Shown: positions 12,725-26,369 of the stretch, piece after piece
Layout: each line of letters begins with the position of its first letter
Numbering within the stretch: position 1 is the first letter of the stretch
Made by a program: the position numbers and the translations under genes
Origin: Actinostola sp. cb2023
Lineage: Eukaryota; Cnidaria; Anthozoa; Actiniaria; Actinostolidae
Reading direction: 5' to 3'
Length of the DNA stretch: 64,000 bases
NCBI GenBank assembly: GCA_033675265.1
Contig: JAUJYZ010000680.1
Coordinates: 324,048-388,047 of the forward strand
The notes under the pieces: generated by a model
Database searches by the model: none
What the model saw: only the letters and a program-made list of their open reading frames with translations
What the model was told of the DNA's origin: nothing

Positions 12725-13210
12725 ACTAGCGTAGGGAGGCGGCTGGGGCACGGAGAGGCACGTGCCCCCCTTAATTTTTGGTAAAGATGTTAGTTTCGTT
12801 TTGTTTGTTTGTTGTTTTAATTTGTTTTTTTCAGTTTTCAATTTTTTATTGCTACAAAACTGGATGTAAACTGTCATTTTTCTTACACAGTATAAATTCC
12901 AGGCAGTTTGACTCTTTAAAAGTTAGATGCTTTATTGTTATAGAATCAAGAATACTGACTCAGTTTAACTAAGTTAAACACGTTTAGGTGTGAATGGCCT
13001 TGGTTGGTCCGTTCTTAAACTGGAGTTTTCAATAAAGGTATCTTTTTGCATACTCTCGCAGTCTGTTGATCTATATTGAAAGAGCAAATAAACAATCGAA
13101 TTGAATTGAAATGAATATCCATCCAATCGTTCACGTGAAAATACTATCCAACTCAGCAAAAAAGAATAGACTTTGACTCAAACGGTAGATTTGTTTAAAT
13201 TTATATTCCC

Positions 13211-13540
13211 AATGAGCTTGTGTCACCTGTCACGTGACTTTTTAAATTTTCACCGAAGACAAACGAAAATACCATAAATGGAAAGAACATGCTAAAATTA
13301 GTAAAACTGGAAAGTTTGAAGGGAAGTAAGTAAATAGGGCAATAGTTACAGGCATTCAAACTTTGCCTTTTTTGGCGGGATGGAAAGTGTATTTTTGAAG
13401 GCTAACAGCCAGCCGTCCAAGCGAAAAACCCACACAAATCCTTGTCAAAGCGGGAAACTTTGAAAGCCTTTAACTTTTGTCTTATGTTGCTTGATTTCTT
13501 TGAAATGTTCAACTTTCAACTTCAACTTTGAAGGCACGTG
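13211..13540. mobile_element. Foldback family F1, copy 1 (right end lost)
   Basis: Shares AATGAGCTTGTGTCACCTGT, a CACGTGAC core, and GGAAAGTTTGAAGGGAAGTA with 60853-61209. The right arm is truncated or rearranged, with AACTTTGAAAGCC-type duplications. The 18680-19049 element shows a diverged version of the same CTGGAAAGAGC...TTAGTAAAA layout. Confidence 0.75.
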
Positions 13541-13628
13541 CACTGAAATAAGCTTCTCTTCGTATCCGCTTTCTTTTCTTATCTAACCACATATATACCG
13601 GCCACTTTGTTATTTATTATTTTATTAT

Positions 13629-14000
13629 GTCAATAATCAGTTGGTTGAGTACCAGTCTATTGTGCGGGAGGTTCGTGGTTCGAGTCCCGGCCGGACCAGT
13701 ACCATTAGTCAGGGTCTTAAATTAATCGACAAGGTGCTGCCTTTGTAATTACATTTACAAATGGTTAGATCATCGCGTGACTCGGATGATCACGTAAAAT
13801 GACGGTCCCGTTTCTCCACATCTCCACACTATACTTGCCAATTGTCAGTAAAGGAACCACGACGTAAACAAGCCTCAGGCAGTGACCGCCCTTAGTGTCT
13901 GCTCTCTAAATTGTCTCAATGGTTTGTTTCCAGAGGTGGTGCTGTGCTCTGTGGGACTAATTCCCTGCCCATGTGGCGAAGTTTGTAAAATAAACTAGTA
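13629..14000 (+). mobile_element. tRNA-headed SINE
   Basis: A tRNA-like head carries an A-box-like TCAGTTGGTTGAG (about 13638-13650) and a perfect B box GGTTCGAGTCC (13677-13687), ending CCGGCCGGACCA as in a tRNA T-arm/acceptor. The 5' acceptor strand does not pair, so this is not a functional tRNA gene. A body of about 300 bp follows and ends near an AATAAA-like AAAATAAACTAG. Such Pol III promoters drive SINE transcription. End points are approximate and no target duplication was found. Confidence 0.55.
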
Positions 14001-14183
14001 AAGTGCATCTAGATGAGCTAAATATAGTTTCAATGAAGGGACCTATAGCTATAACTAAACTGAAAAACAATTATACTGACAAACAGTGGTAACACACTAA
14101 AAAAAACTACATATATAGCCGCGCACATGTAATTCTTATGATATTTACACTGCTCAAAGGGATAGCACTTCATACTGATATTT

Positions 14184-14376
14184 ATGTGATTGGATGTGAT
14201 TGGATTGGATGTGATTGGATTGGATGTGATTGGATGTGATTGGATGTGATTGGATGTGATTGGATGTGATTGGATGGGATGGGATGGGATGGGATGGGGG
14301 ATGGGATGGGATGGGATGGGATGGGATGGGATGGGATGGGATGGGATGGGATGGGATGGGATGGGATGGGATGGGA
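14184..14376. repeat. GGATGTGATT / GGGAT pentamer-type microsatellite
   Basis: About ten GGATGTGATT-type units give way at about 14274 to (GGGAT)n until 14376. Overlapping minus-strand ORFs (HPIPS repeats) are composition artefacts. Confidence 0.97.
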
Positions 14377-15570
14377 CACAAAATTAGCGTTTGAGATATA
14401 TGATCGTCGACTTTGATCTTAAAAACTTTCTCAGCTCGTCCAGTTCTAGTAGTTGATAGACATATACATAGCACTGATATAAATGCGCGCGCGCCGTTAA
14501 TTACATGCTGATCTGATCTTCCACGGTACTTTGCTTTAGAGCTTAGGTTCATGCGCAGAAATTGAATACATATTGAATCACGTGACTTTTTTGTAGTATT
14601 GTCTTTTCATCTGGACAACCTTTTTGAGAATGACTGTATCTACTCGGCTTGCAGTTATAGGTTGAAAGCTCGAGTTGAATCTCTATTCCCGGCAAAAGAA
14701 AGAAACTCATGGCCAAGAATCGAGGACAGGTCAGCAGTTCGGTTTGCGGGCGCATATTTTTAATTTAATTAGCCCCAGCAGAATTGTACTTAAGTTTTGA
14801 GAAGTGTATAACTGTACACAAATACACAATAAATGCCAAATGTATGATTTCAAGGTAGATCGACAATTATATTGCAATTGCAGGAGAAATTGGCTAGAAT
14901 TGGAAGTGGGCTACCTGTGCTTTTAGTGAGCTATGAATTGTAGTATAGTTTGTAGGCATTTATTGACTAGAATATAGCTCTAAATAAGTTATATATCTTG
15001 TAAAACATCCATTTCTCTTAGCTCTATCGTGATATGCCCACGATGTGACTAATATAAACGTTGATATATCCATTTTGCGACCAAAATTCACTCGTGAACC
15101 CAGATTTATGTCAACTGTCATAAATTATTCAAATTTTAATTTTAAAATTATGACGTATATCTAGACCCAGGCCCTTGAGTGATTGCATAGGCCAAGATGG
15201 CGGACCAACTCGACTGCTTCGAGTGAGAACACGAAGAAACCAACTTACAACCTCGTCCCCAGGGCCCTCTCTTCTCGAACGAACACTGCAGCTTTTCCGC
15301 GGTTGAACCAGAAGCGAACAGAAACACTGTTATATCAGGTAAATATAATACTTGCATGTCATCAAATTATCTATATTCTGTATATCTAATCCATACCTCA
15401 TTTTAACAAGCTTTAAATAGTTAATCCATAAGAAACAATCCCATAGTTACAAATGAACAATCTGTCTTATTAAAACTCAAAAAACAATCATCGTTGGTCT
15501 CAAGTCACATTTCACATCATACATGTCGAAGACAGAACTTTGCCCTCGAAGAAGTTTTCTGCCTGCTACC
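14377..15570. other. Gene-free stretch with a transposon-end fragment
   Basis: No confident exon. At about 15250-15272 the words CCTCGTCCCCAGGGCCCTCTC resemble the TIR of the 55930-59400 element (CTCGTACCCAGAGCCCTCTC). A 68-codon plus-strand ORF at 15183 reads through it (NLVPRALSS) and meets a plausible GTAAAT donor, but is more likely transposon-derived. Confidence 0.5.
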
Positions 15571-16070
15571 AATAAGCCAGTTCACGCTGTCGGCCGCCAT
15601 TTTGAATTGGGGCAAACGCGGCAAAATTGATAGAAATCTGGATCACTTTGACTTGCCGCAACTCCGCTCGATTTCGTTGGATTTTCAAAATTTAAACTTC
15701 GATAATCAGCAGGCATGCATATGAGTTGTTGGAGTGAAAATAAGACCAATGTAGGTGTTTTAACTACCTTTTACGAGTCAATCTTCTTTTCACGAATGGA
15801 TCTTAAAATTTCGAGCTAATTTGCATATTCGCGTGCCGAACGTTTTATTTTGAAAACAAAAATCTTTTTTTCTCCATTTGTAGCCTTCCAATACCCATCA
15901 TATTATAGGACATCAATAACAAAGAACACATCTTTTCTAAAATGGTAAGTTTTTAAAAATCCAACGAAATCGAGCGGAGTTACGGCAAGTCAAAGTGATC
16001 CAGATTTCTATCAATTTTGCCGAGTTTGCCCCAATTCAAAATGGCGGCCGACAGCGTGAACTGGCTTATT
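15571..16070. mobile_element. 500-bp foldback element with about 112-bp arms
   Basis: AATAAGCCAGTTCACGCTGT at 15571 recurs inverted ending at 16070; the arms match for about 110 bp with few mismatches, including GGCGGCC and the GATTTCGTTGGATTTT inner end. About 270 bp of unique AT-rich loop. Confidence 0.92.
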
Positions 16071-16750
16071 GCAAAATTAACTTTATTCACTGCGTATACT
16101 TTGTCTTGTGATAAGTTATCAATTTAATCAGTAATTTTCATCATAGTTTTAACAATCAAAAGTCTAAGAGAAAAGATATATATCTGAAGAGCATATATTT
16201 TTTGAAGTGACGGACCTCTGAGGCTTTGAGATGAAGATTTAACTACAGAGAGTGAAATATACGGGTGAATTTTGTTCATGTTTTTTTTTGGAAAAACAAA
16301 CTTTACGTTTAATTTTATACTCAGTTTTATCTGTACTCGAATGAACAATGAACTTAAGAAACTAACTTTATGTGAAGTAGAGAATAAAGAGATAAAGGAA
16401 GAAGAGAGATCATCCCAGTATCGCTGTTAGAAAAGCGAAGAAATACCAGATATAATCTTGCAAATTTTAAAACAACAGTTACATAGCGTGCGCGCAGAGC
16501 ATGATTTCCATGGTTTCACGACCTTGAAAGACCTTAAAGCGATGCACTGGATTTGAACGTCATCAAATAGATTTTATCTGTTGTCAAAATTGTTTTATTT
16601 GTTCAATACTTTTTCAACAAAGGTCTTAGAATTACAATTTTTCGTATTATCTCAAATTCAAGTAATGGCCATCCTTGATTTTACCAGTGCTTGCCTCGAT
16701 TCTAAAACATTTCCTTGTGTTCTCCCAACAGTCTCGCGTGAGTCTATTTA

Positions 16751-16860
16751 ACAATTAGACTACAAGTTCGAGTTTTCTATGAGTCAATAGTTAACGAGGC
16801 GCGTAGATCGAGTTGACTATTTGAACTCATAAAAAAAACGAGAACGAATAGTCTAATTGT
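16751..16860. repeat. 110-bp imperfect hairpin, with a second palindrome nearby
   Basis: ACAATTAGACTA (16751) pairs with TAGTCTAATTGT (to 16860) and CTATGAGTCAA with a matching inner block. A separate 32-bp palindrome CTCACTATCTAT...ATAGATAGTGAG lies at 16937-16966. Confidence 0.65.
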
Positions 16861-17560
16861 TTTAGTAGAAACATTTATACCAATATTTATTGATTTTTCG
16901 CTTTGTTTTTGTTTCAAAACGCCGGCTTTTTCGCTACTCACTATCTATCACGCAATAGATAGTGAGTACGTTAGCCAATCAGATTAAACATAGAAAAGCG
17001 ATTTCTAAGGCTTTGATTTTAAAAGAAAAAGAAAAGAAAAAAACCCATATAGATTAAGCTATAATTTCTTTTAATGATCACCTAGAAATCTTTATGAGAT
17101 TTTTGACAATAAGTTTGCGGTATATTTGGCTAAAGAGTTTTCCATTTTTATGATAGATAATGACTGTATAGACAATGCCAAAATGGCAGGATACCGGATA
17201 ATATTATCAGACTCCACACCAGTTTTAAAGCACGGAGTTTTCTAATTTACTATGAAAACTGCCACAGTCAACAACCTGTGCGTTTCTTTAGTTCATGAAC
17301 GGAGAGTACATCCGTTCAGTCATTGATGATTTGACTAAATAGTGAAGTTGCGATACGATAAATTGAGATGAAAAAGAAAGATAAACAGACAGAACACAAA
17401 AGAGGAAAACCAAGAAAAAACATATCGAAGAGCTGACATCAAAAATGAAATGAAGGAAAAACGATCAAGCCAATTATATACACACAACATGTTCAAGATT
17501 TCGACTCACTTACACATAAACTGACTTCTAAGATATATAAGTGTAGGAACACCGACAGTT

Positions 17561-17775
17561 ACAGCATGGACACTCGAACCGTGAACACTTAGGTTTTTTC
17601 TAACACACATATATAAATTATCGATTGAGCAAATTTATCAGAAAAATGATTTATTTTGATCACTAAGTGTATTTAAACTCAATGCTCCATTTGAGAGGCT
17701 ATGAGGCAATAGAAAGTTCGAAAAAAAAAGTTCGAAAAAAACTTGAAGTGTTCACGGTTCGAGTGTCCACACTGT
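17561..17775. mobile_element. 215-bp MITE with 30-bp TIRs
   Basis: ACAGCATGGACACTCGAACC at 17561 and its complement ending at 17775 (one or two mismatches). AT-rich unique interior. Confidence 0.88.
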
Positions 17776-18679
17776 AAACCGTGATCGTTCTTCTGACTGC
17801 AAATAATGAACTGTAGTGGTGATTCAGCCAATGAAAATCTAGGAATAGAATCAGTGGATAAAAGGTAGAAACGAGAACCCAAGATAAATGTTAAGAAAGA
17901 ATCGAACAAAATATTATAACTTCGCTATAAAACGCGCAAAAACTTCAGACGAAATTTGTTTGGCCGTCTTGTGACGTCACAGTCCTTGAATTGTATGCAG
18001 CTCCTAAATATAACAACTGCAAAGCCAACATATTTGTGGTCAGCCGTGGCGGATAAAGTATTTGTAATTGCTATTTAAAAACAAAGGCCCAGTCAAAAGC
18101 CTTTGATATATATACATAATACTAGTGTGGCGAATGACAACGGCCCTGTTGCTAGGAACTCAAAATGATACACTACTGAATTAACGAAGTGTTTGTATTA
18201 GTCTTTGATAGTGTAGTGACCACGATCAGGGCGTCTTGATTGACAGAGTAAGAAGCTAATACTCAGTCATAATGCTGGCAAATGCTGTGTTATTGAGCCA
18301 TAGTACGCCGTGTGAGCCCCGCGTACTGTAGCGTCACGTTATAGATAATTACATCGTTCATGGTGATCAATGATGAACGAGCTTCGATCGACGTCCATCC
18401 CTGAGTCATAACCAAAGAGCCTCAACAATGGTATCAATTTGTGCTGGAGTAATCATCGTCCGACTCACTGTAGCCGATCTTCAGTTGACTTAAAATGACG
18501 AGCCATTGTCTTGCAACGTGCGGGCAGACAAGACAAAGGGGCGATGTGTGTTAAACTTTACACTTTGAGTGTATAGGATATCATGATAAATGGCCGTTTT
18601 ACCGACCATTTTATTCTACATCGCCATTTTAGAGGGGAATTTTGGTGGTGGATCTTAGATATTTATTCTAATGGCTAAG

Positions 18680-19049
18680 AATGAGGATTTATCACATAAT
18701 TTCAAAACTCATATTGAGGACAAAAAATGATTATCATAGCTGGAAAGAGCTCGTTGAAATTAGTAAAAATGTGAAGTTTGGAAAAGATTGCTTCACAAAT
18801 TGCGAAGATATGAATTTTCAAAACTCGAAATTTTATATGAAAACCTTTGGAAATCTACGGGAGGCAACTCTTGCCACCAACAAAGGTTTTCCTGATATAA
18901 AATTTCGATTTTTGAAAATTCATATCTTCGCAATTTGTGAAGCGATCTTTTCCAAACTTCACATTTTTACTAATTTCAACGAGCTCTTTCCAGCTATGAT
19001 AATCATTTTTTGTCGTATGAGTTTTGAAATTACATAATAAATCCTCATT
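18680..19049. mobile_element. 370-bp near-perfect foldback element
   Basis: Both arms of about 160 bp start AATGAGGATTTAT and run through GCTGGAAAGAGCTCGTTGAA to a loop around 18860-18890. The 118-codon ORF spanning it is a by-product of the palindrome. Layout resembles family F1. Confidence 0.93.
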
Positions 19050-19065
19050 ATTTCGTTGAATTATT

Positions 19066-19320
19066 CAACTTTCATATATAAAATATCAGTTGGGGAACGA
19101 TTTTGGAGAGGAATTTTGGTGGTGATTTATTTTCATTGCAGCCGATGGCCATTATTAACAAATCTAATCTATGAATTACTTCGTTGTATTATTCAACTTT
19201 CATAAAATATCAATTCGTGAACAATTTTAGAGGGGAATTTTGGTGGTAATTTATTTTCGTTGGCCGGAGTACGCGGACATTCATATCTTAGATCAGTAAT
19301 AATTCAAATCTGAGAATTAC
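19066..19320. repeat. Tandem duplication, about 125-bp unit
   Basis: TTATTCAACTTTCAT...AATTTTGGTGGT...AATTACTT occurs at 19066 and again from about 19190, diverged. A third GAGGGGAATTTTGGTGGT lies at about 18632, so the 18680-19049 foldback seems to have landed in a three-unit array. Confidence 0.7.
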
Positions 19321-22300
19321 TTGAATCAACTCAGTTTTATAAAATACCAATTGAACAATACAACTTCTTTCAAGAAGGGAATCAGTATTGCTGTCATTGT
19401 ACTGATACAATTTATTTCTATGCCACACTTTGTAAAGAATACTAAATTATAATGAGTAATTTGACAGTCTTCAAAGAGAATGGATGTGAGCTATTGAATC
19501 GACTCAGTACTCGAAGTACTCCTTCTACTGAACTCCTCCAGATAGCATGGCCTTACTACTACGTCAATAGCCTCTACTTCCTATTACTGAAATCCCACAA
19601 TCTCAACTTGAATCTTGAGATCAGGCTTTAATATCTAGTGCATGTCCCGAGATCTGAACGTTGGCCCCGCGCAGTGTATTGTTCAGATGAAAAAATTCAG
19701 TTGTTTTCGGAAATTTGCACACAAAAAAACTATGTTATACTCTGAAACTAGATGGTGTTGCATTGTGCTTTATAGGGCTCGGAAATTCAATTTGTTTGCC
19801 CGCTTTGAATATGTAAAAAACTATTCATGAGATGTTATCTTCCTAAGACCTCTCCTTCGCTAAATCTATATAGTCGATTGAGAGTTTAAAGAACACTTTT
19901 TTTGTCTTGAAAATAGTCCGAATTTTCTATCAAGTGTATCAGTGAGTGATAGCTTACTACTTCTGCGACTTGTTAACAAAATAACAAAAACTCTGGCCAT
20001 GAAAACCTCACAAACCGGCTCCGTTTCAAGTCAAAACACAAAATTCAACTTTATTGACAAGGAAGTGCAACACACAACTTGGGAGGGAAAATATATTCTT
20101 CTTGGCGGGTTTGTTTTGGCAGTGATTGAAAGACGTCTTTGCATTGCTTCTCGTTCTTTTTGTCGCCCTTTGTCTTCGTTACCAGACTACAAAATATACT
20201 GTGCCTTTATTTTAGGATTAGTTGACTGGGAAACTCAGACGTCAAAGACGCGACACAATAACAAAAATCTTGAACGATTTTAAAAGCATTCACTAAGCTA
20301 CTAGTGAACTAATGTCCAGAAAAGCGAAGGAAAAGAAATACCAAAAAAAATACAATCAAAGATGCCTAAAATGGTAGCCAGAGGTGTGAAGTTTGATGAA
20401 GAAACTAGACAATTGATGCGCTCTATATATAACAAAACGTCGAGCAGTACATTGACAATGATGGTATAAGTCTCGTTTCGAGTTCAGTACAACTGATGGA
20501 CAGTATCAATATACGGTGAAAACATTCAAATAAGAAAGTAGAGGCACATTTTGAACGGGTTTTAACGTGTAGATAGTAATAATATAATAATAATAAGCTC
20601 AATAATATATCTCTAGTAACTCGGTCGAGAACTGAACAATTCAAATGATATTAAAAACTCCAAGTCAAATGTAACGTTACGATGAATCTACATACGTTTC
20701 GAAATATCAAGAAATAAAGAATATTACAAAGTAAGCTCAAGCTATACAGTAAAACTGCTACATTGGAGTAGAATCTCATTATTTGATAACAATTTTTACC
20801 TTGAAAGTAAAACTGGCTGTCAAGAAAATTTAAAGGAACTCCAGTGTAAACGGGCACGAAAAAAATGCCGAAAAAACCTTTTTACAACTGTTTGTGCATC
20901 TTTTGATTCCGAAGAAAAGAAAAGAAAGATAAAAGAAAGAAACTAACCAATAGAGAAATAGCGCCAAAACGAACTAACACATAAGCTTAACTATTTTACC
21001 AAGGCTCCTTGAGAAATGAACACCTGGACCGACAAGAGGGACCCTCTAGTACTGCAAATCTAGTGGTTTGTTTACTCAAGGCTGGGGAAGCGCTCAATAG
21101 AAAGGACACCTCCAAACGATACTTTAAGGATGATATTAATCTTCCAAAGTATATAGAATCGTTCTGGCTGTTTAATATCTTTTCCGGTCCGTTTTAACGC
21201 CAGGGGGGAGGATTTAAGGGGGCTCGGTCGGTGTTTTAGAGTCGGCACCGCTTTCTCCAGCGAGTCAATAAAACCCCAAGAAATGATCAACTCTCGGCTC
21301 CTTTGAGTTGCACGAGTGTAATTATCAGTTCCTTTCATGACTCGAGCTGAAACAAAACACTTTTTCTAAAGCAAACTTTTGACCGCAAACGATTGAATAG
21401 GAAGTTACGTAAGTCTATACTTGAATACTCCAGAAAGTTACCGAGGTCAGTAGAATATATATCGAGAACTACACGCGTACCTATATATATCTACTAGTAA
21501 CACCAAGAAAATATTCCCACTAAAATGCCGCACTGATTCAGCGGAGAATTTAACAATACACATCGACTTTTTCAAGGCCTGTTTTATAATTCCCGAGCGC
21601 TGAAAACGTTATGAAATGTTGACATTTTGATTCAACTTATGAATAAAAAAAAAAAATCTCATATAAAATTATGATCGTTCGACTAAGTGTCTTTCACGTC
21701 GAAGATTCAAAAACGGGCGATGCCATTTTTCTTCAAAGTGCCTTATTGTTCTCTATTAGAGGAGAAAAACATTTCCTTTCACAGATGTTAGCACGATTAT
21801 AGACCAAATATACTTGGCCGTTCAAACTACAACCTATGAGACGTTGTTTAACAGCCGACTTAGCCAGCCATCAGTCTTTTGTCGTCATGTACTTTGCGGA
21901 GTGTTTGCTGCAGGGACGGACATAACGAGTGGATGCTGCTCAGTATTTGAGTCTTGTACCGTAGTTTAGGCCGACCTAGTAACCTTTCAGTCTATATATA
22001 TGAAATTGTATCACTCACAAGCGCTTCATCGGGAAAAAATAGTGAATAAAATCACGCAAATATAGCGGAGAAATTGTCGACAAAATTTGTGATTATTATG
22101 AAAAATATTCGTCTAAATGGGAAAAATATTGAACTTTGAACATTTGACTTTTGTTTGACTCGAAGTTACAGTCGAGTTCGTTCAGTAGTTTTAATTGATG
22201 TCAAATCGATTTCTGTAAGAAAGACGTATGCTTCGCTAGCCCCGAAAAGTTTCCTCACCGCCCTCGTATGGTGATTAGCCAGCCTGCTTACAGTAAATGC

Positions 22301-25300
22301 CTCCAGCAATATTACAACACAAAAGAGAGTGACAATTAGATGTTATAATTAATAGAACAGAATTTATGTATCTTTTCAAGTCTACCTTTCACTGTTCATA
22401 TAAGTGAGTAGTTAGCCGACGTCGACAGTACGTTCGCCAACTAAAGACTTAATCGAGAAAAATTGCTGAATATTCAAAACGATCATCTATCGTATTTGTA
22501 GAACTGAACTAGGGAGTATCAACTTATCAGATATAAAAAAATTCGGTTCAGTTTTATATTTTAATACGAATAAAAAGTCAAACTTTAAAAAAATTGTTTT
22601 TTTGTTTTTTTAGAATTTTGTGAATTAACTACAGTTAATAACACAAGGTCGAAGCTTTTAAAATAAAACTTCTAATTGCGTTAAGTAAAGATTTCAACTG
22701 AATTACCTCCATGAAGACCTAGTTGCTCAAAATCCTAGCTCTCAATTAGGCCGATTTATTTTTAGTCTAATATCGTCAATCAAATTTTAAAGCCATTTGA
22801 ACCGCAAGAGAAAATGAATTTCGTAAATTATTCAGAGTATTCATTGCGGGTATTGACTTTATCGAGTGGCGGGGATCTATCTTTTGACACGTACGCTCGC
22901 TTAGCTTCAGAGCCAAACTCCAAATAAACACGTAAAGAGAAAAACCTGGTCAAAATTAGAGGGGAAAAAAAAGAAAAAAAAGCCAAATTTGGAATCATTT
23001 CATCGTGAGATTTGTAAAATTAAACGACTTGAAACTCTTCAAATTACTGCACAAGAAAACACTTGTGCAGTACTTGGAGTTTGTTTTACTTTTGCAATGT
23101 CAACTTAATTGTTTTAGCAAGAAACTAGAAAGTTTGTCTTAAGTCCCATTGAAATACTTTAAAGCCTAGAAAAACAACCGATTGAAGAAAACAAAACATA
23201 TTTTTTCTCAGTGTCTTCAATTGCCGGAAATAGCCGCTAAATTAGTTTTTAAAACGTCTTTCAATGTATCAACAAGCTTCCTCTCTCATAAGGTGAAGGA
23301 AAGAAAAAACCCCGCAGCAATTAAAATGTAGCTTCCGTTACTTCGGTATCAAATGCGACACATTTTCAACATTGGAATCAACATAGACAACCCGTTCTCG
23401 AGGGAATACAAACCGTCGTTAAATATGTTATTGATACTTCGAATCATTTCTCAGACTATGCATTAAACTAAGATGAGATCAAATTGAGTAAATCTTAATA
23501 TCGTCCGTCCATGCTTATCCGACCTTTATTTTATAGTCAGATTCAATTTCCCCTACATTAACCAAATTCTCTTATTCTGTGACTCATTGACTGTGATTGC
23601 TAACGAAATATTCAAAAAGGCTGAGTATTTCCCCATCGCAAAGTTCAATATTTTTTATATTTAATCAGATTAAACTATATTTATACGCGGTACGAGTTTT
23701 TTTCGTATTGGGCTCTTTGTAGAAATGCCTATTTTTAAAGACGTTCAATCTAGCTTTTCGGGCCATTTGTTTGTCCATAGAAAAACAAGACTTTAGATTC
23801 TACTGATTGCATTGAATAAGAGTAATTAACACTATAGCGCGACCTGGAGGAGTTGGTACTGTATGATTTCATGTACCGAGCATGCGTAATACACACATTC
23901 ACTTTTGTCATCGGCAATCTTGATGTGTCGGCAGCAGCTTAAAGAGTCCATTCAAATAATCAATATTAACTCCTTGAATCCTTGGGGGATTTCCAACGTG
24001 ATTTCGCGAGACAAAGACCTTTCTTTTTTCAACGAAGTAAAGGCTAATTTGAGCCAATTCTTCATTTTAGACTTTAATGACACGTAAACAATCGCGCAAA
24101 AAAAGACAAAATATCGCCGCGTTGATTTTTCGTCGTGAAATGAAAAGTACAGCGAAAAAGCCGGTAGTTCCCAAAGTTGATTTATATGCGTAGGGGTTCT
24201 TTAGACACTGATAAATAAATGGTGATGTAAGAAAGAGGAGAAATCGTTGTGTTTTGATGGCAGTCAATGGTTAATGACACCAAGGCGGAGTCATGGGTCC
24301 AATTATATTTCTCGTGCGTCAAAAAAATAAAAACCCATGAATTTGACGCTGGAAAAAGGGCACGAAAAGTTGAGTAACATCCATCAAACTGGTAATGATT
24401 CATAAGCCAATCTCTGGGTAATTTCCGGCTACATAGATCCCTGTGTGATTTCTGTTAATGAAGGCTTAACTGGCGATAAGTGAGATATTTGCAAGGGCGT
24501 AATTTATAGGAGTAAAGCTAGATCAATCAAAGCTAACAGCAGTGGCTACAAAGAACGTGCCACCGACGATATGAGATTGTCCCAAGATAAATAAAAAAAT
24601 GAAGGTCATTAAGTTGCGTTTTAGCGAAATAAAGAACTGTGTAACTGAGGCGAAAATACACTATTTAGCACCCCAACACTGAAACGCCTCTCCTTTGCAT
24701 CCCGATTTACCATAAAGACTACAAAAGCATTTTCCCATTGGTTATTTTACTACACTTAGCCAAGTTACGATAACCTGATCAAGCGATTTGGATTCTTATT
24801 GTTACGAGGGGGAACTCCTAGAAACCCCTCGTAACGCGAGGAAATCGAAAAAGTACCAATATCACTTACTACAATCACATTTTTCTAAACTTCCTTCAAG
24901 GCCTTCAAGCGGTTATTTTATCAAACTGATATTATCGCCAACAACAGGGGTCCTACAAAATACAAGCTATCTAATGGGGGTATTTAAAGACGTTAATGAC
25001 CTTCGTTACATCAGGCGAGAAAAAGCATCATTGCCTCCACACGTCTTTTGGAGGCAAACATTTTTACGACCTTAGAGCAATAAATTCTTCCCAAGTGTAA
25101 TTTTTCATCCGAGGTCATTACGAGACAACCTACGAAAGAAGTACTTAATATGGACAATCAAATTGTGTTAACTTAACACTTTGTTCTCCTCACGACAATA
25201 AACTGTCAGTACGGCAGGGGCACTGGACATTAGAGACCTCATCGTCGACTTTAATCGTAGGATTTACGGTAGCACAGGTTTTTGTTCATTGCAGTGATTT

Positions 25301-26369
25301 TTTGTTTCCCTCGTACAAAGGCCATAATGAAACCTTGGTGAATCTTGGTCGAGTGTTCACTTTGTTCACCTTGCATAGTCAATTAGACGGTTCCCATTAA
25401 AAACCCGACCAGGGATTAAAACCTTACCCGAATGCTTAATGTAAAAGTTCCACTTGGAAAAGAAACCCACACGCCGCGTTGAGCGAGATTTTTCACCAGC
25501 GAAAAAGAGGGTCTACCAACAACGGGAGACGCTGCAAAACGTCTTCATTTCGCAGATACTAGACATAGAAACAAAGGCCCCTATAGACAGCCATGAAAAC
25601 CCCCCTAAAAATGGACCAAATACAGGGTTAATGAGCTTGAGCCAAGCATGACAACAAGGATAGTTGTCTGCTCTTGTGCATATTCATCGGCGACTTTAAC
25701 GACCAAAAACGCGCACGTTTCCCATGGCTTTGTGTCCAAGTGGTTTGAAGGGGACCCAGTTGAGGGTGGTAGGGGATGGGGTGGTTCTCAGTCGAGTAAT
25801 TAGATTATGCTACTCTAGTTCTGTCATCTCACGTGTACTAAACACATTTAGGCACCATCTGTCGTACTATTTATTATTCTATTAACGATAAACAACAGCT
25901 GGTTGGTGCATGCTAAAATTCCATGTGAACACTTCGACAAAGAAGTGCGCTGTGGGTTCTAGAAGATTGAGATGATTCACAACCCCTAGACCAAGTCACT
26001 CAGGGCACTCTTTGATTTGGCAATCTAAGCTATTAATAAGGTTTGTGCACAGCTGCAGGCAGAATAGCTAACTCCTCGGTTAATTTGATTTGAGAAAGCT
26101 GTAACTGGATATAAAATCTGGGTGAACAAGCGCACTCGACCAGTCACTGAAGAGAGGCTTTGGAGCAGGCTAACTCGCATTATTATCGAGGTTCGACTTG
26201 TGCACGTCGAAATTACACGCCTGTCAAATCTCTTTCCCAATATTCCAACAGCACCGAGTAGTGACCCGTTTTTCTCTCCCCTTCGTACTTTTTCAGGATC
26301 TTTGGAAAATATTTCCAGACGTTGGCTGCATATTTGAGAAAAATCTTCTTGCAGAGTGACACTCCCATC
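19321..26369. other. Repeat-poor region upstream of Pax
   Basis: I find no recognisable protein domain, tandem array or long inverted repeat in these 7 kb, in contrast to the DNA on both sides. Short ORFs (for example 19942-20283 and 24788-25075) show no motif. It precedes the candidate Pax start codon at 26370 and would be a natural place for promoter, 5' UTR exons and enhancers; that role is inference. Confidence 0.5.

Noticed and set aside
13629..13700. Functional tRNA gene
   Set aside because: A- and B-box-like words are present, but the 5' acceptor strand does not pair with the 3' end, so a SINE head fits better.
18681..19037. 118-codon ORF
   Set aside because: It spans both arms of a near-perfect foldback and has no coding signature.
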